Assembly: GCA_017646185.1 (NCBI GenBank) | Contig: JAGCNA010000017.1 | Location: forward strand, 1-5,188 | Length of the DNA: 5,188 nucleotides | Origin: Clostridia bacterium | GTDB lineage: Bacteria; Bacillota; Clostridia; Oscillospirales; CAG-382 | Direction: 5' to 3' | In this document: positions 4,966 to 5,188 of the stretch, piece after piece | How the letters are laid out: every line of letters begins with the position of its first letter | How positions within the stretch are numbered: the stretch's first letter is position 1 | Notes under the pieces: model-generated | Database searches by the model: none | What the model was told of the DNA's origin: nothing | What the model saw: the letters and a program-made list of their open reading frames with translations, nothing else | Made by a program: the position numbers and the translations under genes

Positions 4966-5188
4966 TTACTTTCTCTCCTTTATCTTGTAATCAAACAGAT
5001 CAAAACGGGTTACACCCATTCGGGTAAGCAATTCTTTGCTTTTCTGCCTGTCCTCATCGGTGTTGAACTGGGGGATAAGAGGTACACGGACGATTATCCG
5101 CTCGCTTCCCACCTTGTCCAGCAGTATACGCAGGTTTTCCAGCATAAGGGCGTTGTCCTTGCCCGTGTAGGAAAAATATATTTCGGGG
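4966..5188 (-). CDS. Radical SAM protein, glycyl-radical-enzyme activase-like, C-terminal 73 residues
   Basis: The frame is open from the window edge to TAA at 4968-4966, so only the C-terminus is present. The fragment begins PEIYFSYTGKDNALMLENLR, passes through 'IIVRVPLIPQFNTDED' (residues 31-46 of the fragment) and ends 'GVTRFDLFDYKIKERK'. The combination of 'TG..N..MLENLR.L', 'I.VRVPLIP.FN' and a final 'GV..FDLF.Y' is the C-terminal half of pyruvate formate-lyase-activating-enzyme-like radical SAM proteins, in which these strands complete the partial TIM barrel. The CxxxCxxC iron-sulfur motif would lie upstream, outside the window, so activity cannot be judged. The tail after 'DLFDY' is short compared with classic activases, which may mark an atypical subgroup. 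It is translationally linked to the following lipoprotein with no spacer. Confidence 0.75.
   Translation of the reverse strand, partial: PEIYFSYTGKDNALMLENLRILLDKVGSERIIVRVPLIPQFNTDEDRQKSKELLTRMGVTRFDLFDYKIKERK
4974..4980 (-). promoter_or_regulatory. Ribosome binding site AAGGAGA of the lipoprotein, embedded in the upstream gene
   Basis: AAGGAGA encodes part of the last residues of the radical SAM protein (KERK) and stands 8 nt before the lipoprotein ATG. The TAA stop and the ATG are directly adjacent, a common arrangement for coupled translation. Confidence 0.75.

Overview
All seven genes supported here lie on the minus strand, so transcription runs from high to low coordinates. Purine-rich AGGAG-type ribosome binding sites, sharp TTGACA/TATAAT-type promoters, two N-terminal lipobox signal peptides, an A/T-rich composition and UGA read as stop suggest a low-to-moderate GC Gram-positive anaerobe, most likely a member of the Clostridia. 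This is inference from style and protein families; no marker gene is present.

Right block (5188 to 4010): the C-terminal end of a radical SAM protein resembling glycyl-radical-enzyme activases. It is followed with zero spacing (TAA then ATG) by a secreted lipoprotein with a probable bacterial Ig-like domain, then after 26 nt by a small three-helix membrane protein with a Cys-rich loop. The block looks like one transcription unit whose promoter lies outside the window.

Middle block (about 3950 to 1031): a complete three-gene ABC importer operon. A strong promoter (TTGACA, 17 nt, TATATT) drives a substrate-binding lipoprotein, a BPD_transp_2-type permease and an ATPase. The ATPase start overlaps the permease stop by 8 nt. 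A stem-loop lies between binding protein and permease, and a long hairpin with a U-tract ends the operon. The families are those of the uncharacterised COG2984/COG4120/COG1101 systems, to which the streptococcal tryptophan importer TrpXYZ belongs. The substrate cannot be read from the sequence, and the leader is too short for a T-box.

Left block (about 1032 to 1): a GufA-type ZIP metal transporter starting at TTG, with an 8-4-8 inverted repeat over its start region. Then, behind its own near-consensus promoter, comes the first 57 residues of a probable alpha/beta hydrolase cut by the window edge.

I see no mobile element, CRISPR array, tRNA, rRNA or recognisable riboswitch, and nothing convincing on the plus strand. 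The window looks like ordinary chromosomal DNA; the most interesting leads are two perfect palindromes at promoters, the unknown ligand of the importer, and the lipoprotein/small-membrane-protein pair behind the radical SAM gene.
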